Assembly (NCBI GenBank): GCA_000467715.1
Contig: AJFK01000216.1
Coordinates: forward strand, 124,001 to 188,000
Direction: 5' to 3'
DNA: 64,000 nucleotides
DNA from: Hysterium pulicare CBS 123377
Taxonomy: Eukaryota > Ascomycota > Dothideomycetes > Hysteriales > Hysteriaceae
Under the pieces are notes generated by a model. The model was not told where the DNA came from. It was given only the letters and a program-made list of their open reading frames with translations, and searched no databases. Numbering within the stretch: position 1 is the stretch's first letter; each line of letters starts with the position of its first letter. Shown here in pieces: positions 32,910 through 43,783 of the stretch. The position numbers and the translations under genes were made by a program.

Positions 32910-34997
32910 AGCTATTCTGCAGACAAGATATTAGTTAAGAGGATGGTGAGGGCTTTTGGCTGAGAGGGCAGCATCACCTCTTCATGTAAATGCATCATAT
33001 CGTAATTCTGAAGTATCATTAGTAGATGCATACCTTCCATTCGCTTGAACGCACAAGGAGTCAACGTCCCTTCACACCATGTCGACCCCCCTTCCAGCCC
33101 GCTATGATGCCGGGGGATATCCTGTGTGAGATTGATTCGAAGCTCGCTCGCTTTTTCATTATATCCCTCACATCTGACGCTGTTATCGTATTGCGGGTTT
33201 CAAAGCACATCTAGAGTCGCGTGATTAACGCCGTCATCTGCTACGTCTCTCCCGATCTCGCGTTCTACCTCAGAGACTAAAATGAGTCATCTTCGTTGTG
33301 GGTAGCGCAACGTAGGAAATACAGTTTCAGAAGGAGGAAAAAATCGAAGCAGTTCAGACCGGAGGCGGTCAAGGGTGCGAATCATTGGTGCCAAGTGTCG
33401 CGAGCATGGTTGAAGAAGTTACGAGTGGAAACGATATGGGCGAATGGGGGTAAAGACACAGTTTAAGGATCTGCTATATCAGAAATCGGAGGTATAGGTG
33501 AGTCATAGCGCAAGAAATAGCTCCGGTCGAAAGAATGTTCCACTAGTCGGCTCAGCATGTCTGTGATTTGGTCGCGATACTCGCTCTAGGCTGATGTGAC
33601 TGGGCAGTAATTGGGTGCATACACGTATCCGAGAGGGTCGACGAGCTAGAGAACAGACAAAGCTACACTCTGAGATGGTATTCTGCATCGACCAAACACC
33701 TGCTCCGGACTAGGACCAGTGTTATATCGTGCTGGTTCAGATCAATGAGAGGTCCGGTATATCTGACGTCAGCCTATGGGTGGGGAAAGGTGTTGGATGC
33801 CCAGTTGGTCGAGATCAACAGCTACTGACTTTTAAGTTAAGAAGGTGGGTTTGCTTGCCATCTTTAACTGAGAATCTGAACATGTGGGCCCAGAATGGAT
33901 CCTTGTTGCGTCTAGAATGGTGGTAATGTTGATGTCCCTCTAGAACAACTTCTTGCACTTGTGGTAGATACCAAATTATCAGGCTGCCTATCGCCGCTGG
34001 ATCTTGAATCCGTTTTTGCGATTTCCTCTTTCCAGATGCGTTCCGTTCCAGAAGGCATGCCGATGCTCTCGATAATGGAGGTCAAGACCTACATGGATGC
34101 TGCAGGAAGGCGCCTTTCGAACCTGTGAAGGAGTAGAAGTATTATTCTACATACTCACACGGACGTGAACGGGGTTTGATGCATGGTACATAGGCCAAGC
34201 CTATCGCGGGGACGGCCGTGAACTGGATTTGATGCATGGTACCGAGATCAAATCAATCTCGCGCACGTTAGCAGCCTCCCTACGTAGGAATTTAGCTTGT
34301 ATCGCGGTAATGATAAATCTTCACATCCGGAGATAAATTTAGAGAGTTTTATTGAAGAGAAGCCCGCTAGTGTTGTACTTGATCTTCTACAGGATTCAAG
34401 TCTCCTAAGGCGATATGAGATCGGACACTCTGTAGGTTAGAATGGCTCGTCTTCGTTTTCGACAGCCTGCACCAGAGGCAGGGCGTATGATTTGACGGTT
34501 CCGCGGCGATGACCAATTGTTCGCTGGGATCTTATTATCCAAGTGGGGAGAAACTTGAATGGCCGTAATAGGAGTATTCTAATCAGGGCGGGACATAGTT
34601 ACATTGGCGGAGACTTGCGGACCTCGAAGACAAAGCCAGGAAGGATCTCACGATATGAACATGGGGTGATGACTTCGTATGTGTGCTCATGTCTGGTTCC
34701 GAGACAGGTGTGGTAAGAAGAAGCTGTTGCGCCGGCTGCTGGTTTCGGGACGGGCCATGCGTGTAAGACAAGATTACCAGGTCGGTCCGTGGAGTGAGGT
34801 TTCTCTGGATTAGCCGAGTAGCATCGTCCCCTGCTCGGCCGAGCCTAAAAGCACATCGAGCGGAGCTACCTCACAGCCCATGACGACTGGTGTGGAGGAT
34901 ATGCTGTGCGGAGCATACGATAGTATATGTAGAGTTTCTAGCATCACCGCCCTCCAGTCTCGTCCTTAAATTCCCATTGCCTTCCCACCACCACAAA
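32910..34997. other. Gene-free interval upstream of the GST gene
   Basis: These 2.1 kb hold no supported coding region. A pair of imperfect direct repeats (about 30 bp, sharing TTTGATGCATGGTAC) lies at 34160-34189 and 34211-34242. The right end carries the first copy of a repeat that also occurs downstream of the GST. Confidence 0.5.
34831..34911. repeat. Left copy of an ~80-bp repeat flanking the GST gene
   Basis: This segment starts with 20 bp identical to 35972-35991 and continues with a diverged match (CAGCCCATGA, GACTGG, GCTGTGCGG). It contains the 12-bp perfect palindrome GCTCGGCCGAGC at 34833-34844, with a CGG/CCG core as bound by Zn2Cys6 regulators. It lies about 150 bp upstream of the GST start. 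Confidence 0.7.
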
Positions 34998-35681
34998 ATG
35001 CCCCTAACAATCCACCATCTCCAAGTCTCGCAATCTGAGCGCCTACCCTGGCTCTGCGAAGAACTGCAAATTCCGTATACGCTAACCCTACACCAACGCG
35101 CCCCAATCTTCTCCCCTCAATCCATCAAAGACCTAAATCCGCTCGGCCAGGCCCCTGTCATACAAGATGGAAGCCTCACGCTCGCCGAATCCGCCGCCTG
35201 CGTTGAATACATCATCCACGTGCACGGCAACGGGAAGCTCGCTCTCCCGCCCTCGCACAAGAACTACGCCGACTACCTCTACTGGTTCCATTTCGCGAAC
35301 GGCAATCTGCAGCCGCTAACGTCAGTGCTGATGCAGTTGTCCCGCATCGATAATGCTGGTCCAAATGCCGCAAGGCTGAAGGAGAGATTCGACAAGGTGC
35401 TCGCGTTCATGGATGCTCGACTCGCGGAGAATGCGTGGTTGGCGGGCGATGAGTTTACCGCCGCCGATATCATGACTGTGTTTACGCTGACGACTATGCG
35501 GTTGATTTATCCCTTTGATTTGACGGGATATAAGGGGATTTTGGCGTATTTGGAGAGAGTGGTGCAGAGGGAGGGGTACAAGAAGGCCAGAGCGAAGGCT
35601 GATCCGGAGCTGGAATTGATGATTGAGGGCAAGCCTTCGCGATCGTTCATGGAGAAGTTGAAGGCAGAGGGGAAGCTTTAG
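34998..35681 (+). CDS. Glutathione S-transferase
   Basis: This is an intronless gene of 227 residues. The N-terminal thioredoxin-like domain (1-80) starts MPLTIHHLQVSQSERLPWL; a Ser in SQSER is the likely catalytic or glutathione-activating residue. It includes NPLGQAPVIQDG with the cis-Pro and the glutathione-binding LAESAACVEYI. The helical C-terminal domain (about 90-205) contains the ENAWLAGDEFTAADIM N-capping box. GSTs conjugate glutathione to electrophiles in the cytosol and often serve detoxification. The ATG at 34998 is chosen because the conserved domain begins there; the open frame further upstream has no ATG. The flanking repeat pair with a palindromic CGG/CCG core suggests a regulatory element that has been duplicated. 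Confidence 0.9.
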   Translation: MPLTIHHLQVSQSERLPWLCEELQIPYTLTLHQRAPIFSPQSIKDLNPLGQAPVIQDGSLTLAESAACVEYIIHVHGNGKLALPPSHKNYADYLYWFHFANGNLQPLTSVLMQLSRIDNAGPNAARLKERFDKVLAFMDARLAENAWLAGDEFTAADIMTVFTLTTMRLIYPFDLTGYKGILAYLERVVQREGYKKARAKADPELELMIEGKPSRSFMEKLKAEGKL

Positions 35682-37012
35682 CTAAACAGTGAGTTTTTTA
35701 GATATCGCGCAATCCAGCCAACGAACTCGCGGCAGAGATCATATCGAGAACTACGGTGAAAGACAAAAGTTGCGTTCTTCCGCGCGAGAGTGAAAACAGA
35801 ACAAGTCTTCTAGTCAACAGATGCCCCACAAGTGGAAATCAGACGAGACGTGTGGACTACTGGACAAATACCTTTGTGAATGAAACAGTCATCGATAGGG
35901 AAGAGCATCCTTCATTATCTCGAAGTCCGGAAACGAAGCCGCTTCCCTGAAAGATGGCCTCGACAGGGGCGCTGCTCGGCCGAGCCTAAAACAATCTCAG
36001 CCCATGATGACTGGCGCGGAGGCAAAAGCCATGCTTTTTGGCTGTGCGGCGGGGGCTCGGGAGAGGTGGCCTCAGAGTGATGGTTGTAAGTTGCTGCCAA
36101 AGACGTGTCAGGTGAGGGTAGTGTTTGTTCCACAGCAGAAGAACGCTTCCGGCGACCAGTCATTCGTATATTAAACATGGAGGTGTCCAGGAAGCTGCCA
36201 GCATGAGAAGCTGGGCCCTGGTATACCCACGAGCCTGGATGGTCAGCAGTGTGGGGATCATGTTTGGCTTGACGACGTTTGCAGTCGATCGGCAAGTTGG
36301 GCGAGGAGGATAAGCTTGTCACTGCATGTTCCCAGACGTGCAGCGCTCATCACTCGAAACAACACTTTGTTTGTCGAGCACGGCAGGTCGATCTCGATGT
36401 AACAAATGTGCACCAGACATGAATATCTCTGAGATGAATTTTGGTAGAAGATGAAGATGCGTAGAAAGGCCCGTGCGGTTGGCTTTTCCGACATCCCCTT
36501 CCCAACTAAAGCGACTTAAGCCAGGCATGCAGCCACGATAATGCCAAAGAGGCGGTGGAAGGGTGATGGGATATGCAAGCGGGTCTAGTGGAGTCAAGCC
36601 ACGGGCTTGTGGGTTTACTACATTTTGGGGTGCGGCCTGTAAACGGGAACTCGGCACACCTATTTTACTCCCAACCTCTGGCAACGATCCGAGTTTAACG
36701 TTATCCCCGTCGAGGGATTGGTCACTATACAAGATGCCTCAGTTCCCTCTCCGCAATATCTCTCCTTCTAGTCAACATCTAGCCATCTTCTCTTAAGTCC
36801 TTTGGGCTTTCCCCTCCTTCTCTTGCTTTTCCTGTGGCTTGCATCGTACTAGCGGATTTCAGAGTTGATTTTTGAGTTTTCATGACGATTGACGCGGCTG
36901 TTTCCGTATTTTGACCGTTGAGATATTTTTGTGAGCAGCGCGCTTCGTCCTACTTCTGATGTAGACGCCAGTGAGGATGCTCATTTGAGGATTTAGATTT
37001 AAACCGCCAAAC
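35682..37012. other. Gene-free interval between GST and MFS transporter
   Basis: These 1.3 kb carry the right copy of the GST-flanking repeat (35972-36050). Several short frames exist but none is supported by motifs or splice signals. Confidence 0.5.
35972..36050. repeat. Right copy of the ~80-bp repeat flanking the GST gene
   Basis: This matches 34831-34911 in the same orientation: 20 identical bases at the left end, then an indel and scattered differences. The palindrome GCTCGGCCGAGC recurs at 35974-35985. The two copies lie 1141 bp apart with the GST between them. Confidence 0.7.
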
Positions 37013-38984
37013 ATGGCGCATCCCATGTACCGGCAACCGACCACGAGCGAGATTATTGAGCTTGCGGCCGAAGAGGGACATGATGCAGATATACCTACTA
37101 ATTTGGGAGCCATAACGCCCCATCGAGCGCGGAAATCTCCAGCTCCAAAGCACTTCGGTGATAGCGAGAAGACCCTTGAAGCCGAATTGGACAAAGACCT
37201 GGAGGCAGGCGGCAGGCCAGGGTCATTCTCAAGTGATGAGCCACATGAAGATACCCCTGAGGAAATAGATTCGAATATCGTCTGGTGGGATTCAGCAGAT
37301 GACCCCGTCAATCCGATGAACTGGAGTCCGGTGAAGAAATGGGGAACAGTAGCCATTGTATCTGCCATCACATTTCTGACTCCCTTAGCCTCTTCTTCTT
37401 TTGCGCCAGGAGTTCCAGAAGTCATGAGGGACTTCCACTCAACGAGTCAATTACTCGAAGGATTCATGGTGTCCGTTTATGTTCTTGGGTTTGCGTTTGG
37501 ACCTATGAGTAAGTGGAGTCCCTGAGCGCAATGAACTATGTTATTATCAAGTTACTAACTTCCTTACAGTCATCGCTCCACTTTCTGAGATGTATTTCGC
37601 TCAGCTCCTCATACACTCAGCCTGAGTAAATAACTAATATATTACAGGTATGGCCGACTGCCACTCTACCATATATGTAATACATTATTTATTATTTTTA
37701 CTGTCGGTGCGGCGGTAAGCACAAATATGAGCATGTTCATCGTGTTCAGATTCTTCATGGGTTGTGAGTAGAGCGAGAGCTAGACGGCACGTGTTCCATT
37801 AAACTAACTTATAGGATAGCATTAGGAGGAGCGCCACTTGTTCTTGGCGGAGGCACAATAGCAGATCTGATACCTAGGGAGCAGAGAGGCACTGCAATGG
37901 CTGCCTGGATGATGGGACCGAGTGAGTGGTCTGTCATGCTGCCTCATCACCAATCTAACAAACCCAGCTATGGGACCTTGTGTTGGGCCGATCATAGGCG
38001 GTTTCTTGACGCAGGCTAAGGGATGGCGCTGGAATTTCTGGCTTATTGCTATACTTGTACGGCTCCCATCGCCAGCTTCAGAATAAGAATATTGCTAATG
38101 TGCATGTAGGCCGGCGCTTTCTTGATCGGGTCCTTCATTCTCATGAGAGAAACCTCCGCCTCTGTGCTTCTAGAACGCAAAGCAAAACGGCTCCGTAAAG
38201 AAACCGGAAATCCAAATCTCCGATCACAACTCGACTCGGGCCTCTCACCCAAAGATCTCTTTATGTTCTCAATCGTACGACCCGCAAAGATGTTGACAAG
38301 ATCAGCGATATGCTTCGCAATGGCCCTATACGTTGGTGTAACGTACTCTTACCTGTACATACTCTTCACCACCTTCACATCCGTCTATGAAACGCAATAT
38401 CACTGGAGTGGAGGTGTTGTGGGCCTGTCATTTCTAGGCCTCGGCCTAGGCTCTTTGATCGGCCAGATCGTTTTCACGCACTTTGGCAATAAGACCGCCC
38501 AGAAACACATTGCAAGAGGCGACTTCCAGCCCGAGCATCGGCTGGGAATCATGGCTCTAGGCTGCGGTTTCCTCCCCATCGGACTTTTCTGGTATGGATG
38601 GGCCGTGCAGGCGCACACGCATTGGATTGTGCCGATTATTGGTACTGGTCTTGTTGGTTTCGGATTACTTGTAAGTCCATCTTCTTCAAGATTCTGAGCT
38701 GTTCACATACTCATGGAAACCTCTAGATGACTTTCATGCCCGCGAATACCTATCTCGTGGATGTGTTCACTGTTCATGCTGCGTCCGCCATGGCTGCGAA
38801 TACTGTGCTACGTTCCTTGATGGCTGCGTTGATTCCGCTGTCGTCCCAGAGAATGTATGCGGTGCTTGGGTATGGATGGGGCAACTCATTGTTGGGCTTC
38901 TTTTCTGCTGCTTTGGTCCCGATTCCTTTTTTGTTCATGAAATATGGGGAGAGGATACGGAAAAGATCGAACATTAAGTTATAG
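37013..38984 (+). CDS. MFS multidrug transporter (DHA1-like)
   Basis: Seven exons (37013-37508, 37570-37591, 37648-37763, 37820-37921, 37968-38056, 38110-38670, 38727-38984) give 547 residues. After a hydrophilic, acidic N-terminus of about 105 residues, [18 protein letters not shown] leads into the first membrane helix. The family motifs are [18 protein letters not shown] (motif A region), [20 protein letters not shown] and [19 protein letters not shown]. The central loop (about 290-330) is Lys/Arg-rich. Such proteins are plasma-membrane proton antiporters that export drugs or metabolites. Introns are 46-61 bp. Exon 2 is a micro-exon of 22 bp, and the exon 4 acceptor (GGATAG) was chosen over a nearer TAG because only it keeps the frame. 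No biosynthetic cluster is adjacent. Confidence 0.88.
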
Positions 38985-39418
38985 ATAGCGCTCTATTAGA
39001 ATACCTAATCATTGTCGAACGTTCGAAATACTTTTTTAGGTGAACTCCACTCTAGATCCTTCTTCGACTCGTCTGATCTGAGGAAATGGCGAAGGACTCG
39101 ATATCAGTGGAATCAACTCAAAGATCTCTTGATACAAGTATTATTTTATCAGGAACCATCGATCTTTCTCCCACTCCTTTCTTCTACAGCACAACTCCCG
39201 ATGCACGAAAGGGAACCAAAGCATATTCTCCGTCTCCTAACTTACCCGCTGCTCCTCCACAAACACGCCACGTAAAGATTCCGCGCTTTCAGAACGACGG
39301 CATCCACATGACTCAGCTCTATCGAAAACTCGTTTTGGGGACCCCTTGATGCTATCGCAATTGACCCATGCTGAGGCGGCATATATTGAAGCCGTTAGTC
39401 TAGTGAGACTGCTCTCCA
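38985..39418. other. Interval with an unsupported 87-aa frame
   Basis: An open frame at 39086-39349 (MAKDSISVES...) has protein-like composition, and the frame just after it (about 39346-39457, containing HAEAAYIEAVSLVRLL) is also protein-like but in another phase. They could be exons of a gene that includes the small frame at 39419, or remnants. I cannot build a consistent model. Confidence 0.3.
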
Positions 39419-39841
39419 ATGAGCGATCTGACTTCGCTGTCCTTCTGGAACGATGAAGCTACTCTCTACGGAACGACCTTTGTGCAGAATCGACTGACCC
39501 AGTATCCTCTAATGTAATCGTTAGCTAGAATTGTGAAGTTTGGTGATTCGACGCGTAGAAAGAGTGTGATCTACGTTGTGGTGTTCCCATAGCAGAAGCC
39601 ACAAATGACTATTTGTAGAGCGGGTGGATCTCAAGGCTTAGGAGTCGGCGCCGATCTACCGCTTTCCATCAATATCAACCGGATGAAAAATACTGTGCTT
39701 GTAAAGTGTGGTGATTACATATCGACAGTCAGTCAAACAAAGCTTCGAGAATCTCTTTCTCTGGGCGAAATGCGACAAGGTGAAGCAGATCGTTTCGATG
39801 CCTGGATTAAGTACTTCACAACCTTAAATCTCAACAAGTGA
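39419..39841 (+). CDS. Possible small protein, convergent with HET gene
   Basis: Exon 1 (39419-39513, MSDLTSLSFWNDEATLYG) can be joined to exon 2 (39619-39841) across a 105-bp GTAATC...TTGTAG intron with a split codon at|a, giving 105 residues. The second exon contains GGSQGLGVGADLPLSI and ends KYFTTLNLNK. I do not recognise a family. Support is limited to an unbroken joined frame and plausible splice sites; the donor is weak and the branch site unclear. The gene would end 90 bp from the end of a HET-domain gene on the other strand. HET genes sometimes sit beside small partner genes, so the pairing merits note, but function is unknown. Confidence 0.35.
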
Positions 39842-39931
39842 TTCTTTTGCTTCGTCGATTAACTTCGGATCCCCTAGAGGTTCATCCTCAGTGTCAAAAA
39901 ACAGAAAAGGAAGAATCATATATCTCAATGT

Positions 39932-41386
39932 TTATTCCTCGGTCAAGGCGGGTCGAAATGGTTGCCAGTTGCTCGGTCCAGTCATTGTGTAGATCCCCTG
40001 GAATCTGTATCCAAAGAGCGTCGGCCGCGTCAAAATTGCAAGATCTGTGCTCTTGATTGAGAAAAGAGCGTAGGCCTCTGGCCATAGATCACTCGCCTGT
40101 TGAAAGCCTGTGAGCCATGCTGCTGCCAGGAAAGACCGTATAATGAACGGCGGCGTCTTGGATGGAAGCTCAAGGGTGGATAGATCGGTGTCGGAGCTTG
40201 ACCGTCTCAACATTCCAACATCAGATCCGAAAGAATCTGATGTGCCGTATTTGTCTAGCTGTCGTATGTAGTCAAAGGCGTGCTTCTCCATCTTGGAGCT
40301 CCCCAAGCGGCCCCGATTTTTCAAAACATCGCCATAAAGCTCCATAAGCTCGACTATGCGGACGTCCAAGACTTCTTGAAGTATTACTGCCAACGCCGTT
40401 GGGTGTTCGGGCTTGAAGTAGGCGAGCAAGGCGAAAAAAAGAGTAGGACAGCTGATCTTGTAGTCTGCGATATCGCCTTCCACCCCTTCGCAGTCCAACG
40501 CGAGAGAAAGAAGCGTATAGACACGATCGCGAAAATCGGTGCATTCCGCGTTGCGATATCTGTATAGCAGGTTTTCGAGAGTCTGGCATTTTCCATCCTT
40601 TCTTTCTGCTCGGTGTACGAACAAGTCGGAAACATACGTGTCTGCATGCTCGTCATACGGCGGGTACAGTGACAGAGTTGCCCAGAAGGAAAACTCCGTC
40701 CAGTTTCTAGGCCTTGCCCCGCAGTAGATGACAATGTCTTTGGCCAAGATGATCTCCTGTTTGATCCAAGCACGGCGCCAGTACGATCGTTTGCTGAGAA
40801 GCCTGGTGGCCTGTTTGGTTGGCTCATCAGCGGTTTCTGACTTAATCTTAGAGCCCGTCTTCGGTTCTGGACGAGGATTTGGGTGAACTTCTTTCCTATC
40901 CGCACCTGTGTAAGACCTACTATTGTTGGAATCTTCATCGTGTCTGGCTAGAAAGTCGAATACTAGATCGCTGCTGTCCGCTTCCGGACCTAGCCAAGCC
41001 AAAACGAATGTAGCATTCTTGTAGATATCTCCCATCAACGAGACTTGATGACTGCGTTCTTCGGTGTCCACTTGGTTGATGCATATCGCATCGATCCATA
41101 TGACAAGAATCTCGTCTGATTTTCGGATTGCCATCAAAGCTTGGAGGAGGTTAGGCTGGACGTGAAACGGCTTTCCGTTTAGTCGAATCCATCGTTGTTC
41201 TAAGGGCTCGCCCCAGGTGTACGATAGAGCAGAATAACAATTTTCGCCGGGAGTGATACACTCATTTGCTAGGTTGCATTGGATAGGGCTATTCACTTCG
41301 CCTGGGAGAAGGCTGCAAAGACGGAACGAGGGTTGGGACTCATCGAGCGCATCGTAACGGAAGAACGGTTGCTCTTTGAAGTCCAT
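39932..41386 (-). CDS. HET-domain (heterokaryon incompatibility) protein
   Basis: This is a single exon of 484 residues. The HET domain (about residues 45-205) shows YSALSYTWGEP, LVIWIDAICINQVDTEERS and QVSLMGDIYKNATFVLAWLG, the three diagnostic blocks, interrupted before YWRRAWIKQEI by a charged linker (DSNNSRSYTGADRKEV...). The C-terminal half has the usual helical region with DFRDRVYTLLSLA and ends in a short segment rich in aromatic residues. No NACHT, WD or HeLo domain is fused to it. Such proteins take part in non-self recognition after hyphal fusion. The frame is intact, in contrast to the HET gene at 19 kb. The start MDFKEQPFFRYDALDE matches the typical N-terminus. Confidence 0.9.
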   Translation of the reverse strand: MDFKEQPFFRYDALDESQPSFRLCSLLPGEVNSPIQCNLANECITPGENCYSALSYTWGEPLEQRWIRLNGKPFHVQPNLLQALMAIRKSDEILVIWIDAICINQVDTEERSHQVSLMGDIYKNATFVLAWLGPEADSSDLVFDFLARHDEDSNNSRSYTGADRKEVHPNPRPEPKTGSKIKSETADEPTKQATRLLSKRSYWRRAWIKQEIILAKDIVIYCGARPRNWTEFSFWATLSLYPPYDEHADTYVSDLFVHRAERKDGKCQTLENLLYRYRNAECTDFRDRVYTLLSLALDCEGVEGDIADYKISCPTLFFALLAYFKPEHPTALAVILQEVLDVRIVELMELYGDVLKNRGRLGSSKMEKHAFDYIRQLDKYGTSDSFGSDVGMLRRSSSDTDLSTLELPSKTPPFIIRSFLAAAWLTGFQQASDLWPEAYALFSIKSTDLAILTRPTLFGYRFQGIYTMTGPSNWQPFRPALTEE

Positions 41387-41678
41387 GATTCCGTTGATAG
41401 CTCATGCGGTGCATGCTCGACTTAATGCATTTACTCTGTAAGGTAAACTTGATAGCCTGGTGTTCATCTTATCTGAAAGCTGTCACCTTGTGCTGGCACG
41501 AATCAAGAATACTCCCAACATCAATCCTCCTGACTCGAGGACCTCGGGCTCATTCTCAGCCCTACGCGGGGCAAGTACCATTCCGCATTAGGAAATCAGC
41601 TATAAACCATCAAAATGTCACACGAGACTTTTTCAAACAACACTGATCGTTCTATACTTCTATCGATTAACCTCAACC

Positions 41679-42860
41679 ATGTCTCTCCCCTCAACTTTCA
41701 AGAGTCTAACCTACACAACCCCCTCTTCCGCTCCCCGTATTACAGAAAAGAAGCTCGAAAAGCCAGGCAAGGGAGAAGTATTGATAAAAATCAAAGCAGC
41801 AGCCATAAATCCCGTAGACATCCAGCTCTGGAACAAAGGCTTTTTAGGATGGGTCGCCGGAAAGAAAGAGAAGGGGATCGGCAGAGATTATTCAGGCGTC
41901 GTAGCCGCAGTAGGCGAAGGCGTGACTGGATTTAAAGAAGGCGATGAAGTTTTCGGATTGTATAGCAGACCAACTGGCGATGGAACGTTTAGTCAATATA
42001 TCCGTGTACTGGCGGCAAAGGATCCGGTTTGTAAGATGCCGAGTTGTTGGACGCATGAGGTGGCGGCTGCGGTGCCGCTTGTTGCGCTGACGGCTTTTGC
42101 GTGTTTGGATTGGTTGCCGGCTGAGAAGAAGGAGGATGGAATGAGGAGGGTTGCTGTTGCTGGGGCGAGTGGTGGTGTGGGGATTTGGTGTGTGCAGTGT
42201 AAGTCTTTGTCCGTTCTATGTTAGAAGAGGTTGGTATTGATGCTCATGTTTACTATTAGTGGCTAAGAAGCTGTATAACTGCCATGTGACAGCGATCTGC
42301 TCGCAGAAGAACGCGGATTTCGTAAAGAAATTGGGTGCTGATGAGGTCATTGATTATACGACACAGTTCGTGGCGCAGACTTTACTGGAGGAGAGGCCGA
42401 GTGGTAGGAAATATGATCTTTATATTGATTGTGTAGGAGGGACTGAGATGTTTAAGTACTGGGTAAGCTCCACACTGGGAGGAATTGAAAGGTTTATCAG
42501 TTACTCATGTGCCCCTAGTATGATCTTCTCCATCCCAATGCCGGTTACATAACGATTGTCGGCGATAAGACGGAGCGGACGCAGATGGGTGGACCGGTTA
42601 CTTACTTCACGTACCCTGCCCAAGTAATTCGGTATATCAAAGGCATGATTTGGGGACCTCGATATGCCAATGTACTATTGTATTCGAGAAGTGATCTGTT
42701 GCAGCAGGTAGCCGGCCTTGCGGAGAGCGGAGAGGTTGAGGTGACCGTTCAAGAAGTAATGAAGGGAGTTTTGGACGAGGGGAGTGAGACTTGGAGAAAG
42801 ATATTTGATCATATGGAAGGAGGGAGAGTTAGGGGGAAGATTGTGGTGGATGTTGACTGA
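41679..42860 (+). CDS. MDR-family NAD(P)H quinone oxidoreductase-like enzyme
   Basis: Exons 41679-42198, 42260-42462 and 42519-42860 give 354 residues. This is a zinc-free medium-chain dehydrogenase/reductase: the GroES-like domain has GEVLIKIKAAAINPVDIQLW and GRDYSGVVAAVGEGV, and the Rossmann domain has RRVAVAGASGGVG followed across the first intron by QLAKKLYNCHVTAICS, then GADEVIDYT and YDLYIDCVGG. No catalytic-zinc GHE motif is present, as in quinone or enone reductases. It is probably a cytosolic NADPH-dependent reductase of quinones or activated alkenes, and a role in secondary metabolism is possible. Introns are 61 and 56 bp. It is divergent from the HET gene, with 292 bp between start codons. 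Confidence 0.9.
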
Positions 42861-43783
42861 GACATACGTCGGATGGCTCTCACACAATTGGACATTGCAT
42901 CATTAGCAAACGTGGCTGATGAGGCCCGGCTGTAGTAATTACCGAATTGATCAACGTTAAGCCTTGCCAAGGATCCTTTTCCTGTCACGGCTTCGGACCT
43001 AGTTGTTTGTACAACAGTAGACATATGTGGCTGTGATTTTTCTCTCCGTGTGTCACACGGGGAAGGCGGGCCGCTGAACTATCGGTTCTTGTGACCTAGA
43101 AACGTGGCAGAGCCTGCAGATATCGGGACACAGCTCTCGGAAGGAAAGCCTAGGGTCCAATCATTGACGGTTCTGGCTATGTAACGTAGGGTGCTCTGTG
43201 GAAAGGGCCCGTTAGCATTGTACTATCTGATGTCAACTTTGCATGGCGTGGGATGTTGCTCGCTGTCGCGCGCAGCTATCTCGCCTTCCAGGTTTGACTT
43301 TTATTGGCCATGACCAGTCGCCTTCAAGGATAACAACCTTTTACCACATTGTCATCCTCGATGTTGATACAGCCTTCAATTCAGTCAGGTGTAATTCAGC
43401 AATGTGACATCTCGCACCTTAGCATACTCAACTTTAACAGACCCTGCACATATTAGTCGAAAATGCTTGAAGGACGTTTAGGATTTCCACGCCTACCTTG
43501 TCATACTCGGATTGACCCCTTCTCCACATTTCAGTCCGGTGTAACTTTAAGGATGTTAAATTCCAATGGCTTTTCATGCTCAACTCCAGCACGCTCTATG
43601 CGGGGTGGTCCAATCTATGCTTTCTTTAGTTGAATACTAAGAAAAGAACCCAATCTGTATTGTTTCGAGTAAGTGAGTATGCCGTTCGTCAGAGTTTAGT
43701 TCGTTTCCGACGCTTAGCCCTTGTATGCTAACAAGCTCACAGGGAGAGCAAATTAAAGTTTCAGAGACAAGCCGCCAGGATAG
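42861..43783. other. Intergenic, no supported gene
   Basis: About 920 bp downstream of the MDR gene. I see no open frame with motifs, no tRNA and no clear repeat apart from two short related phrases (TCAGTCAGGTGTAA near 43381 and TCAGTCCGGTGTAA near 43532). Confidence 0.45.

Noticed and set aside
34160-34242. Pair of ~30-bp direct repeats as an insertion-site duplication
   Set aside because: The copies are imperfect, only about 50 bp apart, and nothing element-like lies between them. More likely local duplication.
34890-34997. Extended N-terminus of the GST
   Set aside because: The upstream frame begins without an ATG and lacks a signal peptide. The conserved thioredoxin-like fold starts at 34998.
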